NCBI GenBank assembly: GCA_017938885.1
Contig: JAGBAS010000091.1
Coordinates: 1 to 37,593, forward strand
Direction of reading: 5' to 3'
Length of the DNA stretch: 37,593 nucleotides
Source: Clostridia bacterium
Lineage (GTDB): Bacteria; Bacillota; Clostridia; Oscillospirales; CAG-272
Shown: positions 1 through 7,464 of the stretch, one piece after another
How the letters are laid out: every line of letters starts with the position of its first letter
How positions within the stretch are numbered: position 1 is the stretch's first letter
Translations under genes and position numbers: made by a program
The notes under the pieces: generated by a model
What the model saw: only the letters and a program-made list of their open reading frames with translations
The model's database searches: none
What the model was told of the DNA's origin: nothing

Positions 1-1
1 C

Positions 2-1300
2 ATCTGGGAGAATATCCAGAAGGACCTGGACGCCCGCTTCAAGGCCCTGGGTCATGAGAACGTCTATATGCCCATGTTCATCCCCGAGAGTCTGCTCCAG
101 AAGGAGAAGGACCATGTGGAGGGCTTCGCTCCCGAGTGCGCCGTGGTCACCATCGGCGGTCAGAACACCCTCTCCGAGCGGCTCATCGTCCGCCCCACCT
201 CCGAGACCCTGTTCTGTGAGCATTACAAGGACATCATCCACTCCTACCGCGACCTGCCCAAGCTGTACAACCAGTGGTGCAACGTGGTCCGCTGGGAGAA
301 AACCACCCGTCCCTTCCTCCGCACCTCGGAGTTCCTCTGGCAGGAGGGTCACACCATGCACGCCACCGAGGACGAGGCCCGCGCCGAGACCATCCAGATG
401 CTGAAGGTCTACGAGGACTTCTACCGCGACTCCCTGGCCATCCCCGCCATCACGGGTCAGAAGACCGAGAAGGAGAAGTTCGCGGGCGCCGTGGAGACCT
501 ACACCATCGAGCCCATGATGCACAACGGCGTGGCACTCCAGGGCGGCACCTCCCACTACTTCGGCACCGGCTTTGCCGAGGCCTTCGACATCACCTTCAC
601 CGACCGCGACAACACCGTCAAGCACCCCCACCAGACCTCTTGGGGCGTGTCCACCCGTATGATCGGCGCCATCATCATGGCTCACGGTGACGACAACGGT
701 CTGATCCTGCCTCCCCGCATCGCCCCCATCCAGGTGGTCATCATCCCCGCCGCCCAGCACAAGGAGGGTGTCCTGGAGGCCGCAAATGCGCTCAAAGATC
801 GCCTCACTGCGGCCGGCATCCGTGTCAAGCTGGACGATTCCGACAACTCCGCCGGCTGGAAGTTCAGCCAGTACGAGATGAAGGGCGTGCCCGTGCGTCT
901 GGAGATCGGTCCCCGGGATATCGCCAATAACTCCTGCGTGCTGGTCAGCCGCGTGACCCGCGAGAAGAGCTTCGTGTCTCTGGACAACATCGAGGACGAG
1001 GTCAAGGCTATGCTGGACCAGGTCCACGGCGAGCTGGTGGCCCGTTGCGAGAAGAACCTGGCCGAGAAGACCCACATCGCCCACAACCACGAGGAATTCC
1101 TGGAGATCGCCGCCACCAAGCCCGGCTACATCAAGGCCATGTGGTGCGGAGAGACCGCCTGCGAGGAGCAGATCAAGGACGAGACCGGCGGCGTGAAGTC
1201 CCGCTGCATCCCCTTCGGCGAGCACGAGCTGCCCTCCGACGTCTGCGTCTGCTGCGGCAAGCCCGCCAAGCACCTGGTCGTTTGGGGCCGTCAGTATTGA
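2..1300 (+). CDS. proS: Prolyl-tRNA synthetase, type 3 (5' end cut by window)
   Basis: Class II aminoacyl-tRNA synthetase that charges tRNA-Pro with proline in the cytoplasm. The frame is open from base 2, so the gene begins upstream of the window. 432 residues are visible, and the family is usually about 480, so roughly 45 N-terminal residues are missing. The visible part has the class II motif 2 region ([20 protein letters not shown]), the HATEDEA segment, the motif 3 stretch around [18 protein letters not shown], the anticodon-binding domain ([12 protein letters not shown] onward) and a Cys-rich zinc-binding tail (CIPF...[11 protein letters not shown]) ending in GRQY. That tail and the lack of an editing-domain insertion mark the short archaeal/eukaryote-like type 3 ProS found in many Clostridia. 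The SseB-like gene follows 35 bp downstream and may be cotranscribed. Confidence 0.96.
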   Translation: MWENIQKDLDARFKALGHENVYMPMFIPESLLQKEKDHVEGFAPECAVVTIGGQNTLSERLIVRPTSETLFCEHYKDIIHSYRDLPKLYNQWCNVVRWEKTTRPFLRTSEFLWQEGHTMHATEDEARAETIQMLKVYEDFYRDSLAIPAITGQKTEKEKFAGAVETYTIEPMMHNGVALQGGTSHYFGTGFAEAFDITFTDRDNTVKHPHQTSWGVSTRMIGAIIMAHGDDNGLILPPRIAPIQVVIIPAAQHKEGVLEAANALKDRLTAAGIRVKLDDSDNSAGWKFSQYEMKGVPVRLEIGPRDIANNSCVLVSRVTREKSFVSLDNIEDEVKAMLDQVHGELVARCEKNLAEKTHIAHNHEEFLEIAATKPGYIKAMWCGETACEEQIKDETGGVKSRCIPFGEHELPSDVCVCCGKPAKHLVVWGRQY

Positions 1301-1335
1301 TCCCACCCTTTCATGGAAGGACAAAGGAGGCAGTC

Positions 1336-1746
1336 ATGTTCGGGAAAATGTTTCGACGCAAAAACCGTTTGATCTCCGTAGAGGACTTTATCGCCGGCAA
1401 GCTGTCCGCCCAAGAATTCGCCGATCTGAACGCCGATGCCACGGTCTGCTACTCCACCCCCTTTGGGGAGGATCGGGCGGGACGCACCCGGCTCTGGGTT
1501 CTGTCCAATCATGAAAATGATCTGCAACATTACCCCGCCTTCACCGCCAAGGCCGAATGCAACCGCTTTCTGGCGGCCATCGGGCGGCAGGGCTTCCCCA
1601 TCATCGAGGGAGATCTGCGCACCCTGCTGGATTCGCTGGACAGCCATGAGGCCCTCGCGCCCCTGGGCGTTGTGATCGACCCACAATCCCCCGAGCCCAT
1701 CGCCATTGACCCCGGTGTTCGTGTCGGCACGGGTATCAAGGAATAA
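1336..1746 (+). CDS. SseB-like small cytoplasmic protein
   Basis: 136 residues. The ATG at 1336 is chosen because AAAGGAGG lies just upstream (1323-1330); the frame is open further upstream but only inside proS. There is no signal peptide or membrane segment. The central part, with phrases such as TRLWVLSN, HYPAFTAKAECNRFL and GVVIDPQSPEPIAID, resembles the SseB N-terminal domain family: a short value-like beta segment, a 'pvFt' strand, then a helix and a strand ending in an NP/DP motif. The family has no well-defined biochemical role outside the Salmonella chaperone of that name. It sits 35 bp after proS and is followed by a hairpin terminator, so the two probably form the end of one transcript. 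The family call is by eye and tentative. Confidence 0.6.
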   Translation: MFGKMFRRKNRLISVEDFIAGKLSAQEFADLNADATVCYSTPFGEDRAGRTRLWVLSNHENDLQHYPAFTAKAECNRFLAAIGRQGFPIIEGDLRTLLDSLDSHEALAPLGVVIDPQSPEPIAIDPGVRVGTGIKE

Positions 1747-1757
1747 AATCTCATAGA

Positions 1758-1786
1758 AAACCCGACAGAGCCCATCTGTCGGGTTT
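1758..1786 (+). terminator. Hairpin terminator after the SseB-like gene
   Basis: Perfect 12-bp arms, AAACCCGACAGA (1758-1769) and TCTGTCGGGTTT (1775-1786), with a 5-nt loop. The T-run is short and mostly inside the stem, so termination strength is uncertain. The stem separates the proS-SseB unit from rodA. Confidence 0.75.
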
Positions 1787-1859
1787 GCAATATCTGTGGG
1801 TATCAATGCCGTTTATCAGTCTGCGACCCAAATGCAAAATTTAAAGAAAGGAGCACCCC

Positions 1860-2990
1860 ATGGCAGAAAAGATCAAGCTATTCCTCCTCGACGCCGTCCG
1901 CCGCGTGGACTGGGTGCTCCTGCTCTGCACCTCGGTGCTGTCGGTCATCAGTCTGGTCACGGTCTACGGTGCCGTGGACAACTTCGGCATGAGCAAGCTG
2001 AAAATGCAGTTTGCCATGACGGTGCTGGGTGTGATCCTCACCTTCATCGTGGCCAATCTGGACTATCACCTCATTCTGGATCGTCTGTGGCTCTTCATGC
2101 TGATCTTCTCGGTGGGGCTTCTGGGATTGACCCTGGTAGCGGGTGACACCGGCGCGGGCATGGAGACTAATAACAAAAGCTGGCTCACCATCCCCATCGT
2201 GGGCATCGCCATCCAGCCCTCGGAGTTCGTCAAGATCACCTTCATCTGTACCTTCGCCAAGCACCTCCATACGGTGCGGGCCTCCATCAACAAGTTCAAG
2301 ACCCTGCTGCTGCTGGGTGTCCACGCCCTGCTCATTGTGGGGCTGATCCTTGTATCGGGTGACTTGGGCGTTGCTCTGGTCTACATGGCTCTCGTCCTCA
2401 TCATGCTGTTCTGCGCGGGACTTCACTGGGGGTATTTCGCGGGAGTGGGTGCCGCCATTGCCGTGGCCTTCCCCTTCCTCTGGGATTTTCTGGCCACCTA
2501 CCAGCAAGATCGCATCGTGGTGGGCTTCAACCCCGAGCTGGATCCCAAGGACAAGGGCTGGCAGCCCCTCCTGTCCAAGCAATGCATCGAAAACGGCGGC
2601 CTTTTCGGGGTGGGCTGGCAGAACGGCGGCGACTACGAGGAGCTGACCGCCTCCCACACCGACTTCATTCTGGCTACCGTCTGCGAGAAGTTCGGTTTTC
2701 TCGGCGGACTTTTGGTGATCGTCACCTTAGCCGTGCTGGTCATGCGCATCCTCTGGATCGGCCGCCAGGCCAGCCACGACTACGGTATGCTCATCGCGGT
2801 AGGCGTGGCGGCGGTCATCATCGCCCAGACCTTAGAGAACGTGGGCATGTGTCTGGCTATCCTCCCCGTGGTGGGCATTACCCTGCCCTTCCTGTCCTGC
2901 GGCGGCTCCTCCCTGCTGGCGACCTACATACTGGTGGGGATGGTGCACTCGGTCAAGTCCCATAAGCCTGCCAGACGGCTGTGGGAATGA
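1860..2990 (+). CDS. rodA: RodA/FtsW/SpoVE-family SEDS peptidoglycan glycosyltransferase
   Basis: 376 residues with about ten hydrophobic segments, the normal size for a SEDS protein. These integral membrane enzymes polymerise lipid II into glycan strands, working with a class B penicillin-binding protein in the elongasome (RodA) or divisome (FtsW). Visible family marks are the W-L-x-I-P-x-x-G-I-A-I-Q-P-S-E-F-V-K loop (residues ~115-128), the extracellular QQDRI...GWQ...Q...I-NGGLFGVGW segment, and the C-terminal signature NVGMC..LPVVGITLPFLSCGGSS (~330-352). It looks closer to RodA than to FtsW because the N-terminus is short and the IQPSE context is RodA-like, but paralogue assignment by eye is not certain. 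The ATG follows AAAGGAG (1845-1851). It is monocistronic: terminators lie on both sides. Confidence 0.92.
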   Translation: MAEKIKLFLLDAVRRVDWVLLLCTSVLSVISLVTVYGAVDNFGMSKLKMQFAMTVLGVILTFIVANLDYHLILDRLWLFMLIFSVGLLGLTLVAGDTGAGMETNNKSWLTIPIVGIAIQPSEFVKITFICTFAKHLHTVRASINKFKTLLLLGVHALLIVGLILVSGDLGVALVYMALVLIMLFCAGLHWGYFAGVGAAIAVAFPFLWDFLATYQQDRIVVGFNPELDPKDKGWQPLLSKQCIENGGLFGVGWQNGGDYEELTASHTDFILATVCEKFGFLGGLLVIVTLAVLVMRILWIGRQASHDYGMLIAVGVAAVIIAQTLENVGMCLAILPVVGITLPFLSCGGSSLLATYILVGMVHSVKSHKPARRLWE

Positions 2991-3011
2991 ATATCTCCCC
3001 CGCCCCATGTC

Positions 3012-3049
3012 AAAAAGGCATCCTCCGTTTCAACGGAAGATGCCTTTTT
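3012..3049. terminator. Bidirectional terminator between rodA and the dehydratase gene
   Basis: Long hairpin, arms 3012-3029 and 3032-3049, with A-run/T-run flanks (AAAAAGGCATC ... GATGCCTTTTT) and one internal mismatch. It lies between two convergent genes and can serve both strands. Confidence 0.85.
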
Positions 3050-3061
3050 CCATGGATTATC

Positions 3062-5104
3062 TCAGGAGACAGCCACCGACTCTTCGGCAAGCGTGACGCT
3101 ATCGTTGGCCTCCTTCATCTCGCGAGTCTCGGCGGCCTTGCAGTTGACCTCCTCGGGATCGCGGAAGGTGGGAACCACCCGTTTCATGGCTTCCTTGATA
3201 CAGGGAGACGTCAGCTCGCTTTCGGCGGCCTTGACCGCATCGCGCAGGATGCGGAGCTTATCCTCCACCTCAGCGCGGGTAGGAGGCGTGTCGTTTTCGA
3301 TGTAAATGAGGCTGTTTGAGGTCTTGGTCAGGTGCTCACGGTCAATGAGCAGCTCCTCGTAAAGCTTTTCGCCCGGGCGCAGACCGATCTCCACGATGTC
3401 AATGTCCTTGTAGGGCACGTAGCCCATCATGCGGATCATATTCTCTGCCAGATCAATGATGTGCATCTGTTTACCCATATCCAGCACGAAGAGCTCTCCG
3501 TCCTTGGCCATGGAGCCTGCCATCATGACCAGGCGGCTGGCCTCGGGAATGGTCATGAAATAGCGGATAATACGCTTGTCCGTGATAGTCACGGGGCCGC
3601 CCCGCTCGATCTGGGACTGGAACAGGGGAATGACCGATCCGTTGGAGCCCAGGACGTTACCAAAGCGCACGGCGGTAAATTCGGTCTTGCTGTCGTGACG
3701 GCAGAGCACCACCATCTCGCACATCCGCTTGGAGGCACCCATGACATTGGTGGGATTGACCGCCTTGTCGGTGGAGATGAGCACGAAACGCTCTGCATGG
3801 TACTTCTCCGCCATGTTGGCGGTATTGTAGGTGCCCATGACGTTATTCTTGATGGCCTCACAGGCACTGTGCTCCATGAGCGGAACGTGCTTATGAGCGG
3901 CGGCATGGAATACGATCTGGGGACGATAATGCTTGAAAACCGCCTCCAACCGTACCGTATCCCGCACCGAAGCGATCTCCACCTCCAGATCCAGGCTTTC
4001 TCCGTGCTGACGGATGAGCTCCTGCTGGATGGCGTATGCGTTATTCTCGTAGATATCCAGAATCACCAGCTTTTTGGGGTGACACTTGGCGATCTGACGG
4101 CAGAGCTCTGAGCCAATGGAGCCGCCCCCGCCCGTAACCAGTATGACCCGATCCTCATAGTAGCGCTTCATCTCCTCGAAATTCATCTTGTTTTCCAGGG
4201 ATTCTCTGCCCAGAAGATCCTCCACGCGGAAGTCTCGTACCAGGGGACGGGGAGGAGCTCCCTTCTCCGTACCGGTTGCGTCACGGGCGTTCAGATCGTA
4301 GATCTTGACCTTGTAGCCTGCATCGCCGTAGAACTTGATCAGGCGTTGGGTCTCCTCTGCCGAAATATCCGAAATGGCAATGAACACCTCCTGGACGGCC
4401 AGGGTCATCAAGGCATCCAACGCGCTCTCATCCTCGGGGTACACTCTCAGATCTGCCACCCGCAGACCGATCTTGGCCTCGTTGCAGTCGATGAAGCAAA
4501 CGGGACGGTAATGGGCCGCCGGATTATTCTGAAGCTCCTCCGCTAAATGACAGCCGATCTGCCCCGCTCCCACAATGGCGATGTTGATGCGGTTCAGATG
4601 CTTACCCATACCGCGCCGATGCTCGATCTTGTTTCGATACTGATGGAAAAGCTGGTACGCAAAGCGCATGACCAAGGTGCCCAGATCGAAAAGAGCCAGC
4701 ACGCAGAAGGTATGCCAGAAATTAATGTAAACACAATCAATATTCCAGATATGGGACAGTGCATAGGTCAGCAGGTAAGCCAGCCCGCCGGAGCTCATGT
4801 CCGAGACCACCATGGTTATGTAAGCTCGCACGTTGGGATACCGCCAGACGTTTCGGTATACGCGGGTTACGACGCGTCCGAGCATAATGAATCCGATCAG
4901 AAACAAGATATTCGGCCAGCGGCCCAACCAGTATTCCATGTTGCTTTGCGTGGCAAAGGAATGAAGAATGGCGTTGAAAAGATATGCCGCCATGAAAAGA
5001 ATCACATCGAGCACCCACAAAATCAGACGCCGATGGTGCCAAAACGAAGAAGTCCTCCGCATCATATGATTCTGCGGCTCCTCCTTACTGTGGTGGATAT
5101 TCAC
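3062..5104 (-). CDS. Membrane-anchored nucleotide-sugar 4,6-dehydratase (FlaA1/CapD/PglF type)
   Basis: 680 residues. The N-terminus (~25-150) has four hydrophobic segments. A first Rossmann motif GAGQIG (179-184) belongs to a CoA-binding-like domain, and the catalytic Polysacc_synt_2 short-chain dehydrogenase domain begins at GGGGSIG (325-331). The active-site STDK (444-447) with AVNPTNVMGASKR is typical of UDP-GlcNAc 4,6-dehydratases (PglF, CapD, FlaA1 long forms), in which Thr-Asp-Lys replaces the usual Ser-Met-Lys. Such enzymes make UDP-4-keto-6-deoxy sugars for bacillosamine or capsule/glycan synthesis on the cytoplasmic face of the membrane. The start is GTG at 5104, with GAGGAGGC about 7 nt upstream; no better ATG with a ribosome site was seen. 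No glycosyltransferases adjoin it, so the final product is unknown. Confidence 0.92.
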   Translation of the reverse strand: MNIHHSKEEPQNHMMRRTSSFWHHRRLILWVLDVILFMAAYLFNAILHSFATQSNMEYWLGRWPNILFLIGFIMLGRVVTRVYRNVWRYPNVRAYITMVVSDMSSGGLAYLLTYALSHIWNIDCVYINFWHTFCVLALFDLGTLVMRFAYQLFHQYRNKIEHRRGMGKHLNRINIAIVGAGQIGCHLAEELQNNPAAHYRPVCFIDCNEAKIGLRVADLRVYPEDESALDALMTLAVQEVFIAISDISAEETQRLIKFYGDAGYKVKIYDLNARDATGTEKGAPPRPLVRDFRVEDLLGRESLENKMNFEEMKRYYEDRVILVTGGGGSIGSELCRQIAKCHPKKLVILDIYENNAYAIQQELIRQHGESLDLEVEIASVRDTVRLEAVFKHYRPQIVFHAAAHKHVPLMEHSACEAIKNNVMGTYNTANMAEKYHAERFVLISTDKAVNPTNVMGASKRMCEMVVLCRHDSKTEFTAVRFGNVLGSNGSVIPLFQSQIERGGPVTITDKRIIRYFMTIPEASRLVMMAGSMAKDGELFVLDMGKQMHIIDLAENMIRMMGYVPYKDIDIVEIGLRPGEKLYEELLIDREHLTKTSNSLIYIENDTPPTRAEVEDKLRILRDAVKAAESELTSPCIKEAMKRVVPTFRDPEEVNCKAAETREMKEANDSVTLAEESVAVS

Positions 5105-5178
5105 GAGAATGCCTCCTCATTGGATGTATGTATGAACCGAAATCCCGCAGGACAATCGGAATGGGCTTTCAGAAAATT

Positions 5179-6054
5179 TCAGACTCGCGGGGCAATAGAG
5201 CGGCTGTATGCGGCCGAGCAACAGAGGGCATACGGCAACGTATGCAGGATACAGGGAACGCCTAAGCCAAGGATCGACAGACCGACCCAGCCGAGCAGGC
5301 TAAGCCGCAGGCAGAGGACGGGGAGAAGGGGACGCCTCAGACTGCCGAACAGACGATACGCATCCGACAGAGAGAGATCCTCACGCAGGAAAACGAAATA
5401 GCTCCATCCGTATCGCTTTCCCGACAAAAGAAAAGCCAAAAATCCCCAGCCCAGCCCCAGTATTCCTGCGGCGGCAAGCAACAATCCCTGCAAGGGAGAG
5501 GGGAGCGAGGTGGCAGAAAGAGCCATGGAGCTCAGGCGCACCCCCAGGATCGGGAGCCCCAGCCCCAGAAGAAGCATTCCCAGCCCCTCCAAGGCAACGG
5601 CCATGGTCCGGCCATAGGCGCGGAGCGAAGTAAAGGGATAGAAAAGCTCAGCGAGGGTGGCTTCGGGTAGAGGATACGGACAGGGCTCCTGCCTGTCGGG
5701 TACAGCTCTGAGGGCTGCCAGCCTTCGCAGGGAAGCCATCAGCGGCAACAGCAATCCGAGGCACAGAAGCAACAGCAGAATGTCCGCCGCCAGGTCTACC
5801 CTGTCGGTATTCTCAAAAAGAACGTAACCCGCCGTAGCCAGGCAAGCCACAGCCGCGTACAGCGCTATGGCCGCCGTCAGAATCAGGACGGCCGACAGAG
5901 CCAAGGTCAGGCGGTGGCTTCCCCCTCCGCTTCGGCTGTTCAGGATGCCCCGCGCCTGTCGGCGGATCGCGGCGGCTTGTTGGGTAGCGCTCCCCCCCGA
6001 CGGAGGAGCGGAGGATACAGGGGTCTGCATCCGCGTATTCGTCACGGCATCCAT
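5179..6054 (-). CDS. DUF975-like integral membrane protein
   Basis: 291 residues with about six hydrophobic segments after a ~45-residue polar, Pro/Ser/Arg-rich N-terminus. The N-terminal AAAIRRQARGIL, the inter-membrane block FVFLREDLSLSDAYRLF and the C-terminal LRLSLLGWVGLSILGLGVP followed by LPYALCCSAAYSR resemble the DUF975 family of Firmicute membrane proteins ('L-R-x-x-A-r-x-x-L' start, 'F-x-G-W-x-x-L-x-x-x-T-x-G' late motif), whose function is unknown. The ATG at 6054 has AAAGGAG 8 nt upstream. It lies 24 bp after nagA and 74 bp before the sugar dehydratase on the same strand, so the three may be cotranscribed from the nagA promoter. The family call is tentative. Confidence 0.6.
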   Translation of the reverse strand: MDAVTNTRMQTPVSSAPPSGGSATQQAAAIRRQARGILNSRSGGGSHRLTLALSAVLILTAAIALYAAVACLATAGYVLFENTDRVDLAADILLLLLCLGLLLPLMASLRRLAALRAVPDRQEPCPYPLPEATLAELFYPFTSLRAYGRTMAVALEGLGMLLLGLGLPILGVRLSSMALSATSLPSPLQGLLLAAAGILGLGWGFLAFLLSGKRYGWSYFVFLREDLSLSDAYRLFGSLRRPLLPVLCLRLSLLGWVGLSILGLGVPCILHTLPYALCCSAAYSRSIAPRV

Positions 6055-6078
6055 AAGGGCCGCTCCTTTCTATATGGA

Positions 6079-7245
6079 TCAGTTGTACCAATAACCGCCG
6101 CACATCACGCGGCCAATGGTCTGCCGGTCGTCCAGCACCAGAAGGTCTGCGCGCTTGCCGACCTCAATGGAGCCGATCTCGGTCTCCATCCCGATCTCCC
6201 GGGCGGGTGCCAGAGTGGCCGCATAGACGGCCTCCTCCAAGGAAGCCCCCGTGAACCCGGACAGATTCTGCACCGCCTCCCACATAGAGAGGGTACTTCC
6301 CGCGATGGCACCGTCGTGGGTGCGGGCTTTACCGTCCTTGACCGTGACCGGGTTCCCGGCAATGGAATACTCGCCGTCGGCGCATCCCGTAGCTTCCATG
6401 GAATCGGTAACCAGCACCAGGCGGTCGCCGATCAGACGGTAAGCCAGCTCCACCATATGGGGCGCGATATGGAAGCCGTCGCAGATGACTTCGCAACAGG
6501 CGGTCTTAGAGAGCAGTCCCGCCGCCACCGCGCCGCCATCCCGATGATGGAGGGGCGGCATGGCGTTGAAGGTATGGGTCAGGGCGGTGACTCCCTTGTC
6601 GATCAGGGAAACGGCGGCATGGTACGAGGCATCCGAATGCCCCAGGGCGGCGGTTGCGCCCAGAGACAAGACACGGGCGAGGGCGTCTCCGCCGTCGTCC
6701 AGCTCCCAGGCGGCGGTGACGTGGCGGGAGCCCTCCATGCGGCTGAGCAGAGCATCCAGCTCAGCGGGGTCGGGCTTCACCAGGAGGTCGGCGGCATGGG
6801 CTCCTCTGCGCTTTACGTTGAGGTAACGCCCTTCCAGATGGGTCCCGGCCACATGGGGCAGCTTTCCCTCGGAAATAGCGGCTTCACGGCGCAGCTCGTT
6901 GATCCGGTCAATGGCGTCCTCCAGCTCAGAGAGGGGAGCGGATGCCAGAGTGGGCATCACGGTGGTCACACCGCCGGCCAGGTAGGACTCTGCCATGCGC
7001 ATCAGGAGCGCGGCGTCAGCGGTGATGAAATCCCCACCCGCACGGCCATGGGTATGTACGTCCACCATGCCGGGAATGACCATGCGCCCTCCCGCATCGT
7101 ATACCGAGCCCCCCTCGGGAGGATTCACGATATCTCCGCGAGACAGGATGGCAATGCGCCCCTTCAGGATCAGGATGGAGCCGTCGTAAAACTCACGGGC
7201 AGAAGAATTGTATATACGGGCGTTGCGAATGAGACAATTATTCAT
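6079..7245 (-). CDS. nagA: N-acetylglucosamine-6-phosphate deacetylase
   Basis: 388 residues, the usual family length. It removes acetate from GlcNAc-6-phosphate to give glucosamine-6-phosphate in the cytoplasm, the committed step of amino-sugar recycling and catabolism. It is an amidohydrolase-fold enzyme: the N-terminal metal motif is HTHG (64-67), followed by THLEG (metal-binding Glu), GHSDA, THTFNAMPPLHHR and the catalytic Asp in LVTDSMEATG. The C-terminal GSIEVGKRADLLVLD is the typical amidohydrolase end. No nagB or PTS gene adjoins it here, so glucosamine-6-phosphate must be handled elsewhere. A clear sigma-A promoter lies at 7298-7326, and a CGAAAGGAG ribosome site precedes the ATG. 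Confidence 0.96.
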   Translation of the reverse strand: MNNCLIRNARIYNSSAREFYDGSILILKGRIAILSRGDIVNPPEGGSVYDAGGRMVIPGMVDVHTHGRAGGDFITADAALLMRMAESYLAGGVTTVMPTLASAPLSELEDAIDRINELRREAAISEGKLPHVAGTHLEGRYLNVKRRGAHAADLLVKPDPAELDALLSRMEGSRHVTAAWELDDGGDALARVLSLGATAALGHSDASYHAAVSLIDKGVTALTHTFNAMPPLHHRDGGAVAAGLLSKTACCEVICDGFHIAPHMVELAYRLIGDRLVLVTDSMEATGCADGEYSIAGNPVTVKDGKARTHDGAIAGSTLSMWEAVQNLSGFTGASLEEAVYAATLAPAREIGMETEIGSIEVGKRADLLVLDDRQTIGRVMCGGYWYN

Positions 7246-7297
7246 AGCTATGCTCCTTTCGGGAAGCAGACCCCGCGCATTGCGGTGTCATCTTTAT

Positions 7298-7326
7298 ATT
7301 ATAGCAAATTTGTTTCGTTTTTGCAA
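7298..7326 (-). promoter_or_regulatory. Sigma-A promoter for nagA
   Basis: On the minus strand: -35 TTGCAA (7321-7326), a 17-bp spacer, then a perfect -10 TATAAT (7298-7303). Predicted transcription start is near 7291, about 45 nt upstream of the nagA ATG. Confidence 0.8.
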
Positions 7327-7410
7327 GGGGTTTTGCAAAAAAAGTCTTGCCGCCTTTCGTTTTTTCGGTACTTCCGCGTGCTTTTTCGTCATATTTTGGC
7401 AGAAAACCCA

Positions 7411-7441
7411 AAAAACCGTATCCGCTACAGGGATACGGTTT
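7411..7441 (-). terminator. Rho-independent terminator of the metF-metH operon
   Basis: Perfect 11-bp stem, arms 7413-7423 and 7431-7441, 7-nt loop. Reading on the minus strand it is followed by a run of six T. It lies 24 bp past the metH stop codon. Confidence 0.88.
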
Positions 7442-7464
7442 CTCGGTCGGGGCAAGGATTTCCG